From the NCBI GenBank assembly GCA_902470905.1, contig CABRIC010000020.1, positions 1 through 30,173 of the forward strand: a stretch of 30,173 nt of DNA, read 5' to 3'. The stretch is from an uncultured Collinsella sp. GTDB taxonomy: Bacteria; Actinomycetota; Coriobacteriia; Coriobacteriales; Coriobacteriaceae. Below, piece by piece: positions 1 to 8,306 of the stretch. The translations under genes and the position numbers were made by a program. The notes below the pieces were generated by a model, which worked only from the letters and a program-made list of their open reading frames with translations, was not told where the DNA came from and did not search any database. Positions within the stretch are counted from its first letter, which is position 1, and every line of letters begins with the position of its first letter.

Positions 1-1062
1 ATGAAGGAGACCGAGAAGATCGAGATCATGCACTTCGACCAGGAGGGCTACCTCGAGGACGGCAGGAACGTCTACGAGGCCGGCAAGCGGATGACCGCCC
101 TGGCCGACCGCGTGCACGAGGAGGGCTACGACGCCGTCTTCCTGATGGGCGTCGGCGGCACCTGGGACGAGTTCATGCAGCTCGAGTACCTCATGAACAA
201 GTTCGGCGACCGCGACCTCGAGGTCTACCTGATCCACGCCGCCGAGTGGAACGTCATGGGCCACAAGCGCATGACCGACAGGTCCGTCGTGCTGACCGCC
301 TCCGAGTCCGGCACCACCCCCGAGGTGCTCGAGGCCGTCGGCAAGATGAGGGAGATGGGCGTGCGCGTCTTCGCCATGACCAACCCCGAGGGCAAGATCG
401 GGCAGGCCGTGGGCGCCGAGAACTGCGTCATGATGGCCTCCGACCACGGCGCCGGCGGCTGCGAGAAGGGCTACTACCTCGCCGACTGCTTCGGCCTGCG
501 CCTGCTCAACCGCCGCGGCTGCTTCCCCAAGTTCGACCTGTTCATCGAGCAGACGAAGGACGTCTGGAAGGACATGCTCGACATCCGCAAGCGCTTCGAG
601 CCGCGCGCCGAGGAGCTCGCCAGGAAGTACGCGCTGGCCGACTACACCATGTTCATCGGCTCGGGCGCGCTGTGGGGCGAGACCATCCTGTACTCCATGT
701 GCCTGCTCGAGGAGATGCAGTGGAAGCGCATCCGCCACATCACCTCGCACGACTTCTTCCACGGCACGCTCGAGCTGCTCGAGCCCGGCGTCCCGGTGTT
801 CCTGTTCATGGGAGAGGACGAGTGCCGCGCCCTCGACGAGCGCGTCCGCGCCTTCCTCACCAGCGGCGTGACCGGCGACGAGGACTACGTCATCATCGAC
901 ACCGCCGAGTACGCGATCCCGGGCCTGGACGACGACTTCCGCGTCATCGTGTCCCCCTGGATCCTGTCCGTGCTGACCACCGACCGCCTCGCGCGCAACT
1001 ACGAGCTGGTCACCAAGCACAACCTCAAGTACCGCCGCTACTACCACCAGTTCGACTACTAA
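1..1062 (+). CDS. FrlB/GfrF-like double-SIS-domain sugar-phosphate deglycase
   Basis: This is a 353-residue protein with two sugar-isomerase (SIS) folds, roughly residues 30-165 and 200-340. The first has a phosphosugar-binding Ser/Thr loop (SESGTTPEVL, 101-110). The second carries HDFFHGTLELLEPGVP (250-265), and the tail ends in RRYYHQFDY. Both the middle block and the tail match the layout of E. coli FrlB, which splits fructoselysine 6-phosphate into lysine and glucose 6-phosphate; GfrF, the glucoselysine counterpart, is an equally good guess. The exact substrate cannot be read from sequence. The frame is open at base 1, so an upstream start outside the window cannot be excluded, although the length fits the family. 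All 18 Phe codons are TTC, unlike the mixed TTT/TTC of the other genes here, which may reflect transfer or strong expression. Its PTS and kinase partners would lie upstream. Confidence 0.75.
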   Translation: MKETEKIEIMHFDQEGYLEDGRNVYEAGKRMTALADRVHEEGYDAVFLMGVGGTWDEFMQLEYLMNKFGDRDLEVYLIHAAEWNVMGHKRMTDRSVVLTASESGTTPEVLEAVGKMREMGVRVFAMTNPEGKIGQAVGAENCVMMASDHGAGGCEKGYYLADCFGLRLLNRRGCFPKFDLFIEQTKDVWKDMLDIRKRFEPRAEELARKYALADYTMFIGSGALWGETILYSMCLLEEMQWKRIRHITSHDFFHGTLELLEPGVPVFLFMGEDECRALDERVRAFLTSGVTGDEDYVIIDTAEYAIPGLDDDFRVIVSPWILSVLTTDRLARNYELVTKHNLKYRRYYHQFDY

Positions 1063-1113
1063 GAGCTGGCCGCAGGGCCGATATCTTGGCTGGTTGATAT
1101 CTCGACCCTACAC

Positions 1114-1146
1114 AAGGGCGTCCGCATTCGCGCGGGCGCCCTTTTT
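1114..1146 (+). terminator. Rho-independent terminator of the SIS-domain gene
   Basis: Bases 1114-1125 pair with 1132-1143 in a 12-bp stem with one T-G wobble and a 6-base loop. The stem is followed by a T run ending at 1146. It lies about 50 bases after the stop codon of the first gene. Confidence 0.85.
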
Positions 1147-1175
1147 GCGTTGCCGTCGGCGCAGGGTGTCCTCGG

Positions 1176-1328
1176 CGGAAATCTCATCCCGGAATTTCGG
1201 CTCAGAGTGGGATGCGGTTTCCGGATGCGTCCCATTCTGAAGCCCCGAAACGGGACGCGCTTTCCGCTTGGGGTCCGATCCGGAAAGCTCATCCCGTTCC
1301 GAGCATCAAATCCGGGACATGCTTTCCG
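1176..1328. repeat. Three tandem 45-48-bp fold-back repeats
   Basis: Three successive units share one plan: a 15-base arm beginning CGGAAA and ending ATCCC or GTCCC, an 18-base spacer, and a 15-base complementary arm GGGA...TTTCCG. Units are 1176-1223 (13 Watson-Crick pairs, one wobble, one mismatch), 1222-1266 (left arm 3 bases shorter; overlaps the first unit by 2 bases) and 1281-1328 (12 of 15 pairs). A solitary left arm follows at 1343-1358. The 18-base spacer is constant in length but not in sequence, as expected of REP-like elements or structured RNA. A fourth full unit lies at 6254-6301. No convincing gene occupies 1063-1501. Confidence 0.8.
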
Positions 1329-1417
1329 CGCTCCGCCCCTTGCAGAAAGCGCGTCTCCTTCCAAACACAAATCTTGCGGTACAGCTTCTGCAAAGACGCG
1401 AAGTGGCCGCTGACAGC

Positions 1418-1454
1418 AAAGAGGGGCTGCCGAGACAATGCCCGACGGCCCCTC
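1418..1454 (-). terminator. Terminator of the MMPL/heptad-repeat operon
   Basis: On the minus strand GAGGGGC (1454-1448) pairs with GCCCCTC (1427-1421), followed by TTT at 1420-1418. It lies about 50 bases after the stop of the heptad-repeat gene. The T run is short, so termination strength is uncertain. Confidence 0.55.
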
Positions 1455-1501
1455 CCCTCATAACTTGCTATCGATGCCAATCGCCACAAGGGCGCGGCTG
1501 C

Positions 1502-3931
1502 CTACTTGCTGATTGCGCCCGTCATATAGATAAACTGCACGCGATTTATATGTCCGCCCTGCTCGCCGTTGACAAAGTCCGTCGGCGTAAAGCCGGGGTT
1601 GAGCATTTCCTCGATCTTGTCCTTAACGGTGTCGATGACCTGAGTATCGAGATTGCTCGTTCGGTCGGTAAGCTCCTGCATGCCGTTGCCGAGCTCGGAT
1701 GCGCCGCTGGCAAGCGTACCTGCACCCGAGGAGAGAAGATTCATGCCGCTAGCAAGGCTAGCAGCACCTGTCTTGAGCTGCGCCGCACCGTTGTTGAGCT
1801 GTGATGCGCCGTTGGCAAGCGCGGGCGTGGCACCGTTGAGCTGCTGTGTGCCCGCAGCAAGCTGGTCGGTGCCCGCGGCAAGAGCCGCGGCGCCATCGCT
1901 CAGCTGACCCGCGCCCGTTGCTGCAGAGCCAACACCGGCGACAAGACCGGGGTTCACGGCCGTGGGGTTTGCCGGGTTGATCGCGCTGTTCATATAGGCG
2001 ATGGCTCCGGCCAGGCTCAGCTGTTGGCCATCCTGGACAGTGGTGTAGCCCTGAATGGCGCTATCGAGCGCGGTGACGGCACCCTGGGCGCCGCCCTGGG
2101 CGCCGGCCGCCTGGGCCAAAGTCGTAACCTGATCGGTAAGCGTGCCAAACATGGACTCGGCACCCTTAAGGCCCTGCGACACCTGCGTGTTAAGACCCTG
2201 CGCGCCCGCAACGGCATTGGATGCAGAATCGAGAAGCGCGGTAAGACCCGTCGCATCGGCGCTCGATGCCGCCGTGGCGGCGGCACCCGCGCTGGTAGCA
2301 GCACTGCCGGCACTTGCGGTGGCGGCATCCAGCTGTGCCGTAGCCTCGCTTAGCTTGGCTGCCGCAGCCTTGGCGGAGTCGAGATCGGCCGCGTTATCCA
2401 GCGCGTCCTGAGCATCGGCGACCGCCGCCTTGGCAGCGGCAATAGATGCAACGGTGCTCTCGGCGCCAGCCTTTGCGCTCTCGGCGTTAGCCTTTGCCGC
2501 ATCGTTGCCCATGGCGCTCGCGGCCTGCTTTGCCCCGCCGAGCGCCTGCTGTGCACCGGCAAGGTACTGCCCCTCGCCGCTGAGCGCCGCCGTAAGACCC
2601 TGCGGCCCGTACAGCGCGCTGTAGGCGTTGCCCGACGTAGCGGTCACGGCGTCCTGGGCCGCCTTGGCCGCAGCCTGCGCCTTGGCAAGGTTTGCCTCCT
2701 GAGCCTGCTTGCCCAGCGTCAGCGCGTCGACGTACGTATCGGACCCAGCGGCAATTCCACTTATGCCGCCCGAGATCTGCTGTGCGCTCCCCTGCAGCTT
2801 GGAAAGGCCCGCCGAAAGATCGGACGCACCGCCCTTAAGCTGCACGGCACCGGCATTAACCCCCTCGGCACCGGCATTAAGGTTGCTCACGCCTTCGACC
2901 AGCGTGGGGACCTGCGCGTTGAGCTGACTCGTACCCGCCGCGAGCGCAGCGGCGCCACTGGACAGCGTGCCGGCACCGGTATTGGCCGTGGCAAGCGAGG
3001 CCGCGAGCGTCTTGACACCGTCGGCAACCTGGCCAGCACCGCTATTGGCCGTAGCAATACCGTTGGAGAGCTCCACGAGCTGGCTCGTATCCATGCTGCT
3101 CGAGTCCACATCGATGGCAAGATTCAGCGGCACGCCGACAATCTGCCAGCCATCAAACTCAAAATCCTCAACATCGGTCGTAATGGTGTAGTCTCCGGTG
3201 CTGCCGGGAATCACCATGTAGGTAAGCTGCGTGTTGGAGCCGTTGGCAGCAACCGTGGCGCCCTCAGCCTCAATATCGTGTGCCTCGGCATCCTTAAGCT
3301 GACCGGTAATCTGAACCAGGTAGTTATCGGCATAATCGCCACCGGTATAGTCGTCATTCTTTTCGACCTTGAGCTTCATGGTGAGCTTGCCGCTCTTGCC
3401 CGCCAAATCCTTGGCGTCGATATCGCGGCCATCGAGCTGGTATGCCACGGTGACGTTCCACGGCATCTGAGTGTTCTTGTCCAGATCGCCCTGGTAGACA
3501 AAGTCCTGCACTCCCTGGCCCGTAACGGCAACCGACCCGCTGTCGTCCGTTAGTTTTTGAGTCGTCGATAGGTTGGTCACTTTGTTATAGGTGCCGGCAT
3601 CGTCGATCTTGACGCCCTTATTGGCCTCGAAGCTATTGACCACGTAAACACCCGTGCGATTGCCGTCGGCATCGGTTTTGACGTATACGACCTGGTTTTT
3701 CTTATATCCCGGCGTGCTGTTATCGGAGTCCGTCGCCATCTGTTCACTCGTAGCCGAGGCAGCGCTCGTCGACCCTACGCCGTCGGCGAACACAACGGCA
3801 CCGGGAACGGTAAGGGCCACGGTCAGACCGGCGGCAAGAGCGAGCGCAGCGATGCGCTTATGGGGACGACGTACAAGATCGCGTTGGGCTTTGAGCTCTT
3901 TCGAAGCGGTATCAGTGGTATGGGTATGCAT
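1502..3931 (-). CDS. Secreted X-X-X-Leu-X-X-Gly heptad-repeat protein (YhgE/Pip-like), partner of the MMPL transporter
   Basis: This is an 809-residue protein. A basic N-terminus is followed by a hydrophobic stretch at about 27-47 and a possible signal-peptidase site before ADG, so it is probably exported or N-terminally anchored. After a beta-rich region (about 60-280) come long blocks of the X-X-X-Leu-X-X-Gly heptad pattern (for example LSSGAAALAAGTSQL) alternating with Ala-rich coiled-coil segments. YhgE/Pip proteins carry such repeats but normally end in several membrane helices; none is visible here, and the chain ends ...YMTGAISK. The open frame continues upstream to 4246, but that part overlaps the MMPL gene. 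The ATG at 3931 has an AGGA ribosome site and lies 32 bases after the MMPL stop, so the two are probably one operon. An envelope or secretion role is inferred from this pairing. Confidence 0.7.
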   Translation of the reverse strand: MHTHTTDTASKELKAQRDLVRRPHKRIAALALAAGLTVALTVPGAVVFADGVGSTSAASATSEQMATDSDNSTPGYKKNQVVYVKTDADGNRTGVYVVNSFEANKGVKIDDAGTYNKVTNLSTTQKLTDDSGSVAVTGQGVQDFVYQGDLDKNTQMPWNVTVAYQLDGRDIDAKDLAGKSGKLTMKLKVEKNDDYTGGDYADNYLVQITGQLKDAEAHDIEAEGATVAANGSNTQLTYMVIPGSTGDYTITTDVEDFEFDGWQIVGVPLNLAIDVDSSSMDTSQLVELSNGIATANSGAGQVADGVKTLAASLATANTGAGTLSSGAAALAAGTSQLNAQVPTLVEGVSNLNAGAEGVNAGAVQLKGGASDLSAGLSKLQGSAQQISGGISGIAAGSDTYVDALTLGKQAQEANLAKAQAAAKAAQDAVTATSGNAYSALYGPQGLTAALSGEGQYLAGAQQALGGAKQAASAMGNDAAKANAESAKAGAESTVASIAAAKAAVADAQDALDNAADLDSAKAAAAKLSEATAQLDAATASAGSAATSAGAAATAASSADATGLTALLDSASNAVAGAQGLNTQVSQGLKGAESMFGTLTDQVTTLAQAAGAQGGAQGAVTALDSAIQGYTTVQDGQQLSLAGAIAYMNSAINPANPTAVNPGLVAGVGSAATGAGQLSDGAAALAAGTDQLAAGTQQLNGATPALANGASQLNNGAAQLKTGAASLASGMNLLSSGAGTLASGASELGNGMQELTDRTSNLDTQVIDTVKDKIEEMLNPGFTPTDFVNGEQGGHINRVQFIYMTGAISK

Positions 3932-3963
3932 TGCGGTATTCCTTCCAACTGCTTTGTAAAACG

Positions 3964-6090
3964 TTACTGAGCGGAGCCGTCCGCAGCCGATGCCTCGGTG
4001 GTATCCGAAACCGGATCCTGGGCATCCTTGGGCAAAAAATGAGCTTTGAGCGTGGTCTTGCCGATGAGGCCATCGAGCACATACAGGAAACCCGGCAGCG
4101 CAAAGAGTACGGCGACTAGGGAGATGCTCACGCCGACGCCCAGGAACCAGCCGATCTGCTTGAGCACGCCGTGGCTCGAGATCGCATGGATCAGGAAGCC
4201 ACTGATTAGCAGAACCGATCCAGAGGTCAAAACAGGAATCGTGCAAGCTTCCATGGTCTCGAGTAGCGCTTCGCGCTTATGCATGGTCACGCGGTCCTCA
4301 CGATAGCGGTCAGCAATCAGGATGCCGTAGTCGACGGCAACGCCCAGCTGGATGGAGCTCACAATTAAGTAGGCGAGGAAGAACTCGTGCATACCGGTGT
4401 AGAGCGGTGCAGCAAAGTTGACCCAGATCGAGGTCTCAATCACGAGCACCAAGATGATCGGCAGGCTCAGCGACTTGGTGGCCAGCAGCAAGACCGCGAA
4501 CACGGCCACGACGGCGATGAGGTCGACCTTGCCCTTATCGACGGTGATGGTGTCCTTAAGGTCGGTGGTGCTCACGCCCTCGCCGGCGAGCATTGCCTTA
4601 CCCGGATAATGTTTGTCCGCGATACAACGAATCTTCTTGACCAGCTTAAATGTACTCGGACCCTCGTAGGGCGCGGTAACCGTGAGCACCAAACGGCTGT
4701 AGTGCTCTCCCTCCACCAGATCGAGCGTGTCCTTTTCGGCCATGCCCGTGGGGATATAGGGACTCGCAACGTCAACATAGCTCTGGATGGACTTGACCTC
4801 GGGGAGCGCCTTGAGCTCATTGGAGAGTGCCTGCTCCTCGCTCACCTCTCCACGGGGAACGAGCACAACGTAGGTATCGGAGTTGCCAAAGACCTCCTTG
4901 ACCTTGTCCATATCCTGACCAAGCCGCGTATCCGAACCAAAAATGTGCGAAGTGCCGTAGTAGTACGTGATATCGCTGGAGGTCGATGCCACACGCGCAG
5001 GGTAAACCACGGCGAGGATCACGACGGCAGCGGGGATACAGACCTTGAGCACCAGACGGGCGAACTTACCCAGCGGCGGGACAAAGGGCCTGTGCTGCGA
5101 TTTTTGCACAAAGCCATCGAACTGAACGAACATCGAAGGAACAAAGGTAAAGACCGATACCAGGCTGATGGCGATACCCTTTGCAAGGGCAAGACCAAGG
5201 TCGGGGCCGATCTTAAACTGCATGGCGGCAAGCGCGATAAAGCCGATGCAGACCGTGCAACCGCTCGAAAACACGGCGACCGAGGACAGGCAGCACGACT
5301 GCACCATGTCTTCGGCAACGCTGCCGTGGCGGCCACGCTCCTCGTTAAAGCGGTGCAGCAAAAAGACCGAGAAGTCCAGCGCGATGGCAACCTGCAAAAT
5401 GGAGCCCGCAGAGTTGGTGACAAAGCTAATCTCGCCAAAGATGAGGTTGGTGCCCCAGTTGATAAACACCGAGACGCCCAGGCCCAGCAGCACCAGGATG
5501 GGTTCGGCCCAGCTGGTAGTCGTGATGACCAGAATCACGAAGATAATCGCTATGACAGCGACCGTGATAATGCTGATCTGCTGCTCGGTCGATGTGGTGG
5601 CGAGCGCGTTAGACATGGCCGAGCCCGTAATGGCGCCCTCGTCGCCCACGATATCTCGAATAGCGTCGGTTGCCTCGATCTCCTTTTCGGAATTAACCGT
5701 CACCGTAAACAGGGCGTTGTTCTTTTTGTAATAGGTCTCAACGGTGTCTTTGTCTTGCGTGGCAAGCGGCTGATCGATATCTGCCGCGTCGTCAAGCCAT
5801 AGGACCTCCTCGACGCCGTCGACCTTTTTGATTTTGTCCTTGTATTTGAGCGCCTGAGCGATCGAGACATTGGGCACCATAACGCGACAGTTGGGAATGT
5901 CACCCTCAAACTCATCACCCATGGTATTCAGAGCGACGGTCGACGCCGCTTCGTCGGGCAGATAGCTCGTAATGTCGTAGTTAACGCCTACAAACTGGCG
6001 CAGGAACAGGCATACCAGTGCTGCCACCGCATAGAACGCGATGATGGGTTTGCGGTGCTTCACGACCCATCGAAATAGCTTCTCTTTCAA
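3964..6090 (-). CDS. MMPL-family RND-type transporter
   Basis: This is an integral membrane protein of about 708 residues with the duplicated RND/MMPL plan. One N-terminal helix (about residues 13-32) is followed by an outside loop beginning VNYDITSYLPDEAAS, then a five-helix block, a second loop, and another five-helix block. The helix-4-like signatures ALDFSVFLLHRF and AVDYGILIADRYRED, with acidic residues typical of proton-driven members, are both present. Family members export lipids, siderophores or other hydrophobic compounds; the substrate here is unknown. The start is uncertain. TTG at 6090 lies 7 bases after GGAGG (6102-6098) and is preferred. A TTG at 6096 abuts the ribosome site directly and is less likely. 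It is the first gene of a two-gene operon with the heptad-repeat protein. Confidence 0.85.
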   Translation of the reverse strand: MKEKLFRWVVKHRKPIIAFYAVAALVCLFLRQFVGVNYDITSYLPDEAASTVALNTMGDEFEGDIPNCRVMVPNVSIAQALKYKDKIKKVDGVEEVLWLDDAADIDQPLATQDKDTVETYYKKNNALFTVTVNSEKEIEATDAIRDIVGDEGAITGSAMSNALATTSTEQQISIITVAVIAIIFVILVITTTSWAEPILVLLGLGVSVFINWGTNLIFGEISFVTNSAGSILQVAIALDFSVFLLHRFNEERGRHGSVAEDMVQSCCLSSVAVFSSGCTVCIGFIALAAMQFKIGPDLGLALAKGIAISLVSVFTFVPSMFVQFDGFVQKSQHRPFVPPLGKFARLVLKVCIPAAVVILAVVYPARVASTSSDITYYYGTSHIFGSDTRLGQDMDKVKEVFGNSDTYVVLVPRGEVSEEQALSNELKALPEVKSIQSYVDVASPYIPTGMAEKDTLDLVEGEHYSRLVLTVTAPYEGPSTFKLVKKIRCIADKHYPGKAMLAGEGVSTTDLKDTITVDKGKVDLIAVVAVFAVLLLATKSLSLPIILVLVIETSIWVNFAAPLYTGMHEFFLAYLIVSSIQLGVAVDYGILIADRYREDRVTMHKREALLETMEACTIPVLTSGSVLLISGFLIHAISSHGVLKQIGWFLGVGVSISLVAVLFALPGFLYVLDGLIGKTTLKAHFLPKDAQDPVSDTTEASAADGSAQ

Positions 6091-6130
6091 CCTCAATCCT
6101 CCATAACGCTCAGCCTATGTTTTGCTCTTT

Positions 6131-6159
6131 GTTATATTCCACATTTGGTAGTTATACAA
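6131..6159 (-). promoter_or_regulatory. Candidate promoter of the MMPL operon
   Basis: On the minus strand TTGTAT (6159-6154) and TATAAC (6136-6131) are separated by 17 bases. The -35 half overlaps the near-palindrome GTTATACAAC (6151-6160), which could be an operator. The -35 match is weak. Confidence 0.4.
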
Positions 6160-6253
6160 CATGTGTAGGATAAAGGCGCCATAAAGATATGCGATTGACG
6201 CGGTCCCGGAGCCAAAACAGCCGCTGCAGAAGCAGTTCGGAAAAGGTCCTCAG

Positions 6254-6301
6254 CGGAAACTGCATCCCAGTTTTTAGACGAAAAACGGGATATGGTTTCT
6301 G
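6254..6301. repeat. Dispersed fourth copy of the 48-bp fold-back repeat
   Basis: The left arm CGGAAACTGCATCCC (6254-6268), an 18-base spacer and the right arm GGGATATGGTTTCTG (6287-6301) reproduce the unit seen at 1176-1328, including the exact spacer length. It lies between the divergent MMPL and histidine operons. The remainder of the 6105-6485 gap shows a small CTGC/GCAG hairpin (6224-6235) and a histidine leader hairpin, but no gene. Confidence 0.75.
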
Positions 6302-6423
6302 GTTGGCCTAGATAATCGTCAGATTTAGCTGAGCGTCTGCCCCTATGTTTCCAAATGAATACGGTGTGAGCTGCGGACAAGGATTTTCCCCGCAAGCACT
6401 CTAGTATGCTAAAGTACCCAAAA

Positions 6424-6445
6424 GACCGGCGGAGCTATGCCGGTC
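6424..6445 (+). promoter_or_regulatory. Leader hairpin upstream of the histidine operon
   Basis: GACCGGC (6424-6430) and GCCGGTC (6439-6445) form a 7-bp GC-rich stem with an 8-base loop, followed by a T-rich stretch, 40 bases before the hisZG start. A possible -10 (TATGCT, 6405-6410) lies just upstream, so the hairpin would be in the mRNA leader. It could act as an attenuator. No His-rich leader peptide is seen; the only upstream mini-ORF (ATG at 6344, 19 codons) has no His. Confidence 0.35.
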
Positions 6446-6485
6446 GTTTGTTCTGTATGCAACACAGCATGAGGAGGCTCACCAG

Positions 6486-8201
6486 ATGACGGCCACACCG
6501 TGGGGATTCCGGGACATATTGCCCGAGGAGGCTCAGGCGCGCGAGGAGATCGCGCTGACGGTGAAGGGCTGCTTTAGGGAGCATCATTATCTGCCGGTTG
6601 AGACGCCGCTGCTCGAGGACAAGGGCTCGCTCGAGGAGGGCGGCCGTATCGCGGACACGCCGTTTAAGCTTTTTGACGATGACGGCCGCTTGTTGGTGGT
6701 TCGTCCCGACAATACGTTGCCGATCGTGCGTTTGGTCTCGACCCGCATGCGCGCGGCCGACTTGCCGCTGCGCCTGCGCTATGAGGCGCCGGTGGTTCGC
6801 GAATGCCAGCGCAATGCCGGCGGTTCGCGTCAATTTACCCAGCTGGGTTTTGAGCTCATCGGCGCGGGCGATACCGCGGGCGATGTCGAGATCGTCTCGC
6901 TGGTGGCCGAGGCCGTTCGCAAGTTGGCGCTGCCCGATGCGCGCATTATCGCAGGTAGCGTGCGCCCGTTTAAGGAGCTGCTCGCGGCGTGCGAGGATCG
7001 CGAGCTGGCCGCCGAGGCCCTGCGCCGCGTGCACGCCAACGACTTTGTGGGCCTCGATGCCCGCGTGGCGGCAAGCACCGAGCCCGATGCCGTCAAGGCC
7101 GCCATTAGCGAGCTGCCGGGTTTGCACGGCGGTGCCGAGGTACTCGACCGCGTGGACGCGCTGCTGGAGGCCGCCGGTATCGTCGCGCCGCTGACACGCG
7201 AGCTGCGTGCCCTGGTCGAGGGCCTGGCACCCGAGGACGCCCAGGTGCTGTCATTCGACTTCTCCATCATGAACTCTTTTGATTACTACACGGGCCTGGT
7301 CTTTAAGGCCTATGCCGGCGGCTTGCCCGATCCGGTCGGTTCGGGCGGACGCTACGACTCCATCTTTACCGGTGCATTTGGCGACGGCATCGAGGTGCCG
7401 GCGGCGGGCTTCGCCTTTTCGCTCGAGCGTCTGGAGGCAGCGCACACTTCGGCCGAGGACGCCGCTTCCGACGGCGATCACGCCGCGGGCCGTGGCGCCG
7501 AGGGCCCGCTGCGCATCGCTGTGCCCAAGGGCTCGCTTAAGGCCGACACGCTCGACGTGCTCGAGACCGCGGGTTTGGACGTCTCTGAACTGCGTGACCC
7601 CGGCCGTCACCTGATCGTGCGCGGTCGCGACACGCGTGCCGGCGAGGGCGCGGTCGGCGATATCGAGTTTGTCATCGTGCGTCCCAGCGATGCGCCTGCC
7701 TTTGTGGGCTGCGGTGGTGCCGATTGCGGCATCTGCGGTTGGGACTCGCTCATCGAGGCGGACCTCAACCTGCTGCAGCTGGTAGACCTGGGCTATGGCT
7801 TGTGCACCTTTATCGAGGCGGAGCCCGCATGGCGCGCCGGTCAGGCCGAGCGCAACTATGCCCGTCGCGGGTCGCTTCGCGTGGCCACCAAGTACCCGCG
7901 CATCGCGAGTGCCTGGTATGCCGAGCGCGGCGTGAACGCCGATATCGTTTCGCTGCACGGTAACATCGAGCTGGGTCCCATTGTCGGCATGACCGATCGC
8001 ATCGTGGATATTACCGCCACGGGCGCCACGCTGCGCGACAACGACCTGGTCATCACCGGTCGCATTATGGACTGTACGGCCCGCTTCTTCGTCAACCCGG
8101 GTGCTGCGCGCCTGGATCCGCGCGTGCGCAATCTGGCAGATCGCTTGGCCGCGGCCGTGAAGGACAAGCATTTTGAGCCCGTTGCGGGCTCGGCACAATA
8201 G
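6486..8201 (+). CDS. hisZG: HisZ-HisG fusion: ATP phosphoribosyltransferase with its regulatory subunit
   Basis: This is a 571-residue fusion. Residues 1-320 are a HisZ domain, a catalytically dead HisRS-like fold, with WGFRDILP (6-13), VVRPDNTLPIVRL (71-83), RYEAPVVRE (98-106) and FDYYTGLVFKAY (265-276). An Ala/Asp/Gly linker (about 320-341) leads to a short-form HisG domain (342-571) with AVPKGSLK (345-352), NIELGPIVGMTDRIVDI (493-509) and MDCTARFFVNP (528-538). Short HisG needs HisZ for activity and histidine feedback, so the fusion locks a one-to-one ratio. It catalyses the first committed step, joining ATP and PRPP. The ATG has GAGGAGG 8 bases upstream. The segment GCGGADCGICG (408-418) is unusually Cys-rich for HisG. 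It is first in the operon. Confidence 0.93.
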   Translation: MTATPWGFRDILPEEAQAREEIALTVKGCFREHHYLPVETPLLEDKGSLEEGGRIADTPFKLFDDDGRLLVVRPDNTLPIVRLVSTRMRAADLPLRLRYEAPVVRECQRNAGGSRQFTQLGFELIGAGDTAGDVEIVSLVAEAVRKLALPDARIIAGSVRPFKELLAACEDRELAAEALRRVHANDFVGLDARVAASTEPDAVKAAISELPGLHGGAEVLDRVDALLEAAGIVAPLTRELRALVEGLAPEDAQVLSFDFSIMNSFDYYTGLVFKAYAGGLPDPVGSGGRYDSIFTGAFGDGIEVPAAGFAFSLERLEAAHTSAEDAASDGDHAAGRGAEGPLRIAVPKGSLKADTLDVLETAGLDVSELRDPGRHLIVRGRDTRAGEGAVGDIEFVIVRPSDAPAFVGCGGADCGICGWDSLIEADLNLLQLVDLGYGLCTFIEAEPAWRAGQAERNYARRGSLRVATKYPRIASAWYAERGVNADIVSLHGNIELGPIVGMTDRIVDITATGATLRDNDLVITGRIMDCTARFFVNPGAARLDPRVRNLADRLAAAVKDKHFEPVAGSAQ

Positions 8202-8238
8202 CGCGAGCACGCACGGGCGTCCCAACGTCTGGGCTGCG

Positions 8239-8273
8239 GGCCGATTGGCGCCGCCGCCCGGCCTCTCGTTTTT
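8239..8273 (+). terminator. Weak terminator-like hairpin between hisZG and hisD
   Basis: GGCCG (8239-8243) pairs with CGGCC (8259-8263), followed by TCTCGTTTTT. The 105-base hisZG-hisD gap is long for this operon, so partial termination or mRNA processing is possible. Confidence 0.3.
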
Positions 8274-8306
8274 CGAACACAACCTCGACCGATAGGGGAT
8301 ACCGAT

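Noticed and set aside
1059..1489. Several overlapping short ORFs on both strands
   Set aside because: They are produced by the fold-back repeats and terminator; no ribosome sites or recognisable protein features.
3932..4246. N-terminal extension of the heptad-repeat protein
   Set aside because: It overlaps the MMPL coding region out of frame; ATG 3931 has a ribosome site and leads straight into a signal peptide.
4387..5802. 471-residue plus-strand ORF
   Set aside because: It is antisense to the MMPL gene, with low-complexity charged composition and no domain or ribosome site.
6105..6485. T-box or His-codon attenuator for the his operon
   Set aside because: No T-box consensus and no His-rich leader peptide were found; only a simple hairpin is present, so no specific mechanism is claimed.
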